Shown: piece by piece, positions 6,767-11,032 of the stretch | How the letters are laid out: each line of letters begins with the position of its first letter | How positions within the stretch are numbered: the first letter of the stretch is position 1 | Assembly (NCBI GenBank): GCA_002424495.1 | Contig: DIKH01000187.1 | Span: forward strand, 1 to 11,032 | Direction: 5' to 3' | Length of the DNA stretch: 11,032 nt | Origin: Desulfobacteraceae bacterium UBA5623 | GTDB lineage: Bacteria > Desulfobacterota > DSM-4660 > Desulfatiglandales > Desulfatiglandaceae | Notes under the pieces: generated by a model | Databases searched by the model: none | What the model saw: the letters and a program-made list of their open reading frames with translations, nothing else | Told to the model about the DNA's origin: nothing | Position numbers and translations under genes: made by a program

Positions 6767-8218
6767 CTACGGCTCTTTCGATTTCCAGGCAGCCAGCTCT
6801 GACTGACCCAGCCAATAGCAGGCAAGTGGAGCTGGAATCTTCAGCAGCAATGTGTCTTGAATGGAATTATCCAAAGGCAATATACCAAAATCATCCATTT
6901 CGCGTGTTATCACATATCCACGTGGAATTTTTTTTTGAGTGCAGAAATTTGATATCCCCTTGAGTTCTCCGAGGCCAGTGTGCTGGCGGCGATACTTCAC
7001 TTCAAAGGGTATGGTCTGTCCCTGCACCTCCGCAACAATATCCACTTCTTCGTTTTTCTTGCCCCGCCAATACGCAAACCCAATACTGACACTGTAATAT
7101 CGTGTAAAAACGTGCTTGAAAAATGCCGTTTCCACAGCCCTTCCAAGCGCTGCATCATCTTGAAGCATGGCCTTGCCTTTTAGTAAAACACTTGGTGCAA
7201 TGGCGGCATCTGAAAGATAGACCTTGTAACGAGCACGCAGAATCTCCTTGCCGTATCCGTACGGTGGGAGACGATGAATCAAATGTGTAGCCTCCAACAA
7301 GCTGATAAAATTATTTGCGGTTGGTTTTTTGACCTCCAGATTTTTGCATAGATCCACCATCTCCAGCAGCCCACCGTCATGCAGACAAATATATAGAAAC
7401 GTTTGTTCCAGTTCCAGCACCCTCCGCACGCCAAATAATGCCGTCATATCCCTTTTCAAAACCTTGTCTACAATGTCTTCACGCAGAAGCTTCTGAGCCA
7501 TGTCAACCGTTGGCACTAGGGCACATTGTGGAAAACCGCCCCTTAAGAGATAGTCATGAAAATGACCCACAAGTGGCCTTGCCTCTTCACCCACTCGATT
7601 AAATTGGCCTGGCGTCCATGCAAACAGCCTTGCGAGAGAACTCATTTCTGGTATTGATGGTATAGGAATTTGTTTGATTTGGAGATATTCAAAAAATGAT
7701 AAAGTAGCCAAACTGATGGTATGCCACCGGCCAACACCGGATTCCTGACCTTCTACTACTAATGGTGTTGCTGAACCGGTGACCACAATTCGACGCCTTT
7801 TCTCAAAATCCACCTGGTGCTTTAACCAAGTCTGCCAGTCTCGTATAAACTGGATTTCGTCTAAAAACAGATACTCCGGACCTTCAGCAGCAGGTTCAAA
7901 TTCACGCCATAGTTTCAGCACCTCATCAAGGCCAGCCAATTTGAGCAGTGGGTGATCAAATGTCGCGTAAAATACATTTTGAGGTGGCACACTGGAAGTT
8001 GTCAGCAATTCACAGGCTTGGAGCAAAAGCGTGGTTTTACCCACCTGCCGCGCACCGCTTACCAGGAGCGCACGATGCGTTGGAGGAGTTAGAAGCCAAT
8101 ACTCAATTTCATGGAAAGCGGCCCTATGCCAGTGCGGAAGATCCGGCACCCTGGCATTCGACCACCACGGATTATATTGTCGGAGAACCGACATGATTTC
8201 TTGATGGGAAATGTTCAT
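6767..8218 (-). CDS. AAA+ ATPase with C-terminal DUF4143 domain (AAA_14/DUF4143 family)
   Basis: This 483-residue cytoplasmic ATPase has an N-terminal AAA_14 module with Walker A GARQVGKTT (about 55-63), Walker B YLFLDEIQF (about 116-124) and a sensor-1-like VVTGSA (about 145-150). A winged-helix-like middle region follows, then a DUF4143 domain. The latter holds a possible PD-(D/E)xK nuclease-type core, EVD...PFEVK with D393, E406 and K408. The length is a little above the usual 380-450. The family is widespread, often called a predicted archaeal-type or ATP-binding protein, and its role is not established. The ATG at 8218 is preferred over a TTG at 8233, though neither has a strong ribosome site. 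It is the only apparently intact gene between the broken hsdM and hsdS pieces and has its own candidate promoter. The hsdS fragment follows 14 bases after its stop. Confidence 0.9.
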   Translation of the reverse strand: MNISHQEIMSVLRQYNPWWSNARVPDLPHWHRAAFHEIEYWLLTPPTHRALLVSGARQVGKTTLLLQACELLTTSSVPPQNVFYATFDHPLLKLAGLDEVLKLWREFEPAAEGPEYLFLDEIQFIRDWQTWLKHQVDFEKRRRIVVTGSATPLVVEGQESGVGRWHTISLATLSFFEYLQIKQIPIPSIPEMSSLARLFAWTPGQFNRVGEEARPLVGHFHDYLLRGGFPQCALVPTVDMAQKLLREDIVDKVLKRDMTALFGVRRVLELEQTFLYICLHDGGLLEMVDLCKNLEVKKPTANNFISLLEATHLIHRLPPYGYGKEILRARYKVYLSDAAIAPSVLLKGKAMLQDDAALGRAVETAFFKHVFTRYYSVSIGFAYWRGKKNEEVDIVAEVQGQTIPFEVKYRRQHTGLGELKGISNFCTQKKIPRGYVITREMDDFGILPLDNSIQDTLLLKIPAPLACYWLGQSELAAWKSKEP

Positions 8219-8249
8219 GCCTTGATTTTCCAAAAAGTTAAAAATAAGT

Positions 8250-8280
8250 CAAGTATATTTTACTTGTTTCAGGTTTCTAA
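8250..8280 (-). promoter_or_regulatory. candidate promoter with overlapping operator-like inverted repeat for the AAA+ gene
   Basis: On the minus strand TTAGAA (8275-8280) and TATACT (8252-8257) are separated by 17 bases, giving fair -35 and good -10 matches 33 bases before the ATG at 8218. A perfect 6-bp inverted repeat CAAGTA-TATTT-TACTTG (8250-8266) covers the -10 box. That would let a repressor block transcription. The match quality is modest. Confidence 0.4.
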
Positions 8281-8364
8281 GCTGTTTTCATGGAAATTAG
8301 GGCGCGGGTATTGAGGGGTCTCTGTTTGACTTATCCACCACTACCCCCCACTTCTATCTCAAGA

Positions 8365-8441
8365 GAACCGGCAATCCCGTAAGGCTTAAAACAGGAACCC
8401 AGCACGCAACCAAGCAAGCTACTAGGTGGGCCTATCGGTTC
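8365..8441. repeat. long-loop inverted repeat inside the ORF6N tail
   Basis: GAACCG (8365-8370) and CGGTTC (8436-8441) are inverted copies about 65 bases apart in the non-homologous tail of the ORF6N gene. They could bound a structured non-coding element, but six bases is little evidence. Confidence 0.2.
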
Positions 8442-8485
8442 CGTGGAAACAGCACCGACATCTTTCTGTAATCTCGTCCCATATA

Positions 8486-8511
8486 CGTTCCTACGCTGGA
8501 GCATGGGAACG
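8486..8511. repeat. REP-like palindromic repeat (GTTCCTACGCTGGAGCATGGGAAC type)
   Basis: A 26-base imperfect palindrome runs from CGTTCC to GGAACG, with inner arms ACGCT and AGCAT and only a few mismatches or wobble pairs. I recognise it as a repeat scattered through many environmental bacterial genomes that is often mistranslated as VPMLQRGNA in hypothetical proteins. It lies within the foreign tail of the ORF6N gene, 25 bases past the point where the domain homology stops (about 8536). No second copy occurs in this window. Confidence 0.65.
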
Positions 8512-8949
8512 AGAGGAAAAACCTGACCCTCACCCGCTACGCCTTGCTCAGTGAAAACCCGAGGCAATACGGTGGAATGCTTAAGTTTTTGGAACCGGTC
8601 ACAATTTGTGACCAGTTCATCTTTCTCTTCTTTGGTTATTTGGAACATAAAATCAGGAGGAAATCTTTTTTCATTGCGTTTGACCGCTTGATTCAAGACC
8701 TTGGTTCGCACACCGTAAAGGACAGCCAAGCCCCTGTCCAGCATAACTTTTTGGCCTCGGATCACAAAAATTAGCTGTTCAATGCTCTCCGGATCTATTA
8801 TCTCCATGCCTTTGTCCATGATTCCTCCCATTGTACAGATCAGCTTGGAGCAAAATCGGTCACGCCATACGGGGCCAATCCAGGGTTTACTGGCTCGAAA
8901 TATCCGGGACACTCTGCCGGAGCCGGGGTGAAGCGTTTGAAAAGAATTC

Positions 8950-10545
8950 TTACTCCTCCCCTGTGAGTTTCAGGATATTGTGATCAATAATCGCTTCCAG
9001 TTCCCGGGCTTCCTTGTTGAGACCGTTCAACTCCCGGTTCATGGCGAGCATCTCTTCAATAAACTCCTCTTCGGTCTTGCCGTCTTCCTCGATGACCACC
9101 CCCACGTATCTGCCGGGGTTCAGGGAATAGTCCTGCTCTTTAACCTCATCAGGGGTGGCAAGCTTGCACAGGCTGGTCACGTCTTCATATTCCGCATTGG
9201 GGAACCGCTCCTGAAGCCACTCAATGTGGGTAAAGTAATATTCCGCGTTTTTGATCTCCTGGTGGAGGATGTCCAGCTCGGTCTTAACCGCCTTAACCTC
9301 CTTTTTGTCCTTGTGGTCCTTTTCAAGGTTTCGGACCTTCTTGTCGACGACCTTCAGCATATCATGGAGATCGGCAAATAATGGCGCAAAGTCATCTGCA
9401 AGGATTTTTTGGAGTTTATTGGTTTGATCCACCTTATTTGCACCGAATTTTGACTGGTAGGCCTTGTAATTCTTCTCAAGCGAGCGGATAGCGTCCAGTC
9501 TGCCGGCAACGTCTGGGAAATCATTTTCTTTAAATGCCTTTAAGAAGTTGACAAGGGTGACGGACACATCCTTCAGCTTCTGTTTATTGCAGTTCAGTTT
9601 TTCCATCCCCTTTTGGAAATATCCGTCAATCAGTTTCACAAATGACTGACGGTTACCCTTGTGGAGGCGGCTGATCACCGCAATATTTTGAATCTGTTCT
9701 TCTGAAAATTCACGGTGGGCCCGGTCGATCTGGGTAAAGATATTCCGGGCATCAATAAACAGGATGCGATCGTCTTTTTTTGCCTTATCAAAAAACCATA
9801 GGGTTGCGGGAAGCGTTACTGTATAGAACATATTGGACGGCAACGTGAGCATGCCATAGATCAGGTTGTTTTCAATAAGAGTTTTTCGAATATCCGCTTC
9901 ACTGTGCCGGGCATCTGAGGCAGAGTTTGCCATGACCAGGGCGGCCCGGCCGGTGTGTTTCAAGGAAGTGGCGAAGATATTGATCCACAAGTAATTGGCA
10001 TTGGGAACGGTTTCCGTACCCTTGTCCTTCGGCCAAAGCAAATTTTCCGAGAAAATACTCATAAATCTGGCCGAACATATCGCCGTCCGCATCCCGGGGG
10101 ATATTGGAAAAATTTTTCAACAGCTTCTTTGGGATGGTTTTATCCGTGCGGGTGAGACGAAAATATTCCTCCTGTGGAAGCACGCCTTTTAGTTCGGGCT
10201 TGTACTCTTCAATTGCCTCCATGGCCTTCTTGATCTTCTGATCAATGGCCTCTTCTTCAGGAAGACTCAAAAGATAGTCGTAACGCGCATGATCAGGCAG
10301 GTAGAATCCGCATCTTTCCACGGCGATTTCACTGATAGGTTTTGCCCTGCGGGTCTTTTTGAGGCTTTCATATTCCTTGAGGATCTCTCTTTCGTGAGTG
10401 CATATTTGTTGTCTGCGAATTTGAGGAAGATAAGTCCCAGGACTGGTGTGGAATATTCCGTGGATTTTAAATCAGAATTGGCCCTTAGCGTATCCGCGCT
10501 ATGCCAGAGGGTTGCTTCAAGGCTTTTTAAATCTTCTTTTTTCAT
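8950..10545 (-). pseudogene. hsdM: type I restriction-modification methyltransferase subunit, frameshifted and with its catalytic core deleted
   Basis: Three pieces of one HsdM are read in different frames. Piece 1 (10545 to about 10399) has the HsdM N-terminal domain (LEATLWHSADTLRAN, YSTPVLGLIFLKFADNKYA). A one-base loss near 10397-10398 shifts the frame. Piece 2 continues HEREILKEYESLKK, then ERCGFYLPDHA and VLPQEEYFRLTR, to GKFALAEGQG (about 10019). Piece 3 resumes at about 10030 with VPNANYLWIN, LVMANSASDARHSEADIRK and MFYTVTLPATLWFFD, then a long charged coiled-coil tail ending LNPGRYVGV and ILKLTGEE. Between pieces 2 and 3 the family normally has GGEFFTP, the SAM-binding DPACGSGG and catalytic NPPF, about 150 residues by my recollection. 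None of these is present in any frame. The product cannot methylate DNA. The ATG at 10545 has no clear Shine-Dalgarno. hsdS would normally follow directly but is found as a fragment 2.2 kb further on. Confidence 0.9.
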
Positions 10546-10642
10546 AACCGCGAATAAAAACTTCTAAAAAATAGGGGCTTGAAAATCTGGTTGCTTTTTC
10601 AACCGGGTTCTTCTGCCCCTTGGCCTTCAGCTTTTTTAATGC

Positions 10643-10670
10643 TTCGAAGATTTAAATCCAAATCTTCGAA
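10643..10670. repeat. perfect 11-bp hairpin
   Basis: TTCGAAGATTT (10643-10653) and AAATCTTCGAA (10660-10670) pair perfectly around a 6-base loop AAATCC. No T-run follows on either strand, so this is not a standard terminator. It lies about 100-125 bases before the hsdM start, within the expected leader, and could be an operator, an mRNA hairpin or a trace of a mobile element end. Confidence 0.7.
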
Positions 10671-10713
10671 CTAATGTTGGATAGGTTTTCCGTGGTAAGT
10701 AACGGTATAATTA

Positions 10714-10725
10714 AAGAAATTTCTT
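10714..10725. repeat. 12-bp perfect palindrome in the hsdM promoter region
   Basis: AAGAAATTTCTT is fully symmetrical and lies just downstream of the candidate hsdM -10 box, a position where a bound dimeric protein would block transcription. AT-rich palindromes also arise by chance. Confidence 0.4.
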
Positions 10726-10730
10726 AAGGA

Positions 10731-10759
10731 AATCTAGTAAAATCTCGAAAGCTTGTCAA
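10731..10759 (-). promoter_or_regulatory. candidate sigma70 promoter for hsdM
   Basis: On the minus strand a perfect -35 TTGACA (10754-10759) is separated by 17 bases from TAGATT (10731-10736, 4 of 6 matches to TATAAT). Transcription would start about 180 bases before the hsdM ATG, giving a leader that contains the 11-bp hairpin. Confidence 0.45.
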
Positions 10760-10891
10760 AGCAGTGCTCTTTTTCACTCATGAGCTTCTTATCGCCCTCT
10801 TTTAGAAAATTCAGTGTAGAACTCTGAAGTAGTTAAAATCAAAAGGTGGGATGGATGAGAAAAAGTTAGAGGATAAGACAAGAGCATGCAG

Positions 10892-10918
10892 ATATCCTCC
10901 CGAACCCTCAGGATATCA
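10892..10918. repeat. 8-bp inverted repeat
   Basis: GATATCCT (10892-10899) and AGGATATC (10911-10918) are perfect inverted copies around an 11-base pyrimidine-rich spacer. Each arm starts or ends in the palindromic GATATC. No function can be assigned. Confidence 0.45.
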
Positions 10919-11032
10919 GCCACCTCAAGAACCTGGGATATGTTTGTATTCTCATAGGGATTCTATTTAAGACTTTCTTGGATAAACCGTGAATCATTGT
11001 CAGTCAGTTAATTAGTGTCCATCCAGAAAGGC

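Larger units (their letters stand above)
8331..8819 (-). pseudogene. truncated ORF6N-domain (KilA-N-related) protein fused to repeat-derived sequence
   Basis: Residues 11-95 form a nearly complete ORF6N domain: IRGQKVMLDRGLAVLYGV, then TKVLNQAVKRN..RFP.DFMFQ and VFTEQGVA. ORF6N proteins are phage- and plasmid-linked DNA-binding proteins, usually 150-300 residues, probably regulatory. Just after TEQGVA, where the family continues with MLSS, the reading frame enters unrelated DNA including VPMLQRRNVYGTRLQ. That is the familiar chance translation of a GTTCCCATGCTCCAGCG-type palindromic repeat. The remaining 67 residues are therefore not a real domain. The ATG at 8819 was chosen for the GGGAGG 4-5 bases before it; upstream in-frame codons to 8912 have no family similarity. 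It stands between the hsdM stop (8950) and the AAA+ gene. Confidence 0.75.
10546..11032. other. gene-free stretch upstream of hsdM
   Basis: I see no convincing gene in these 487 bases. They hold an 11-bp perfect hairpin (10643-10670), a 12-bp palindrome (10714-10725), a candidate hsdM promoter (10731-10759) and an 8-bp inverted repeat (10892-10918). A 39-codon open frame at 10851-10970 (plus) is noted but not accepted. hsdR, if it exists, is not in the window. Confidence 0.5.

Noticed and set aside
6753..6815. Extension of the hsdS fragment to an upstream start inside the ATPase gene
   Set aside because: Those 21 codons overlap the ATPase 3' end in another frame and show no HsdS similarity.
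8365..8441. Group II intron domain V remnant in the ORF6N tail
   Set aside because: The GAACCG/CGGTTC arms are too far apart and the GAAA-type loop and bulge of domain V are missing.
8820..8912. N-terminal extension of the ORF6N protein (MSRIFRASKP...)
   Set aside because: The strong ribosome site points to the ATG at 8819, and the extension has no family similarity.
9899..10011. 3' end of the middle hsdM frame as part of a separate 140-residue protein
   Set aside because: After GKFALAEGQG the frame reads out-of-register hsdM DNA. The true continuation is in the next frame.
10797..10960. Minus-strand frame reading NISQVLEVADILRVRED..., which looks protein-like
   Set aside because: No start with a ribosome site, composition deteriorates after 20 residues and I recognise no family. 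It may be a gene scrap but is not supportable.
10851..10970. 39-codon plus-strand frame (MDEKKLEDKT...), proline-rich, with AAGGTGGG directly before the ATG
   Set aside because: The purine stretch touches the start codon, the product resembles nothing known, and the frame runs through an inverted repeat. Chance cannot be excluded.

Overview
The window looks like accessory chromosomal DNA from an anaerobic Desulfobacterota-type (deltaproteobacterial) bacterium. This rests on recognised protein families, not on a search. They are a sensor-protein tail ending in a CPEC...LYP motif, a DUF6868-like membrane protein, an acyl-CoA carboxylase alpha-type subunit and a double TetR regulator. No RNA gene, CRISPR array or complete insertion sequence is visible.

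Left part (1-3510): a biotin-dependent carboxylase subunit gene that has lost the N-terminal third of its product (326-1669, minus) lies downstream of a gene for two complete TetR repressors fused in one chain (1736-2992, minus). A roughly 500-base intergenic stretch follows. It holds a tandem 11-bp repeat near the regulator and a small remnant of a signal-transduction protein (3200-3328, minus).

Middle part (3528-6293): a two-gene plus-strand operon encodes a transglutaminase-like protein with a visible Cys-His-Asp triad and a 592-residue adenine-deaminase-like amidohydrolase. The amidohydrolase keeps probable metal ligands but has lost several signature residues of true adenine deaminases, so its substrate is probably different. 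The operon is divergent from the double TetR gene, which is its most likely local regulator. A small two-helix membrane protein gene converges on it, with an inverted repeat between the two stops.

Right part (6351-11032): a decayed type I restriction-modification locus, all on the minus strand. hsdM has one frameshift and an internal deletion that removed the SAM-binding and NPPF catalytic core. hsdS survives only as one incomplete target-recognition domain. Between the two lie an apparently intact AAA+ ATPase/DUF4143 gene with its own candidate promoter and an ORF6N-domain gene cut short by a palindromic repeat. The last 490 bases hold several inverted repeats and a candidate promoter but no convincing gene.

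The best candidate for undescribed biology is the tandem-TetR / transglutaminase-like / divergent-deaminase unit. The right half is a record of defence-locus decay in which an ATPase gene remains intact among broken genes.
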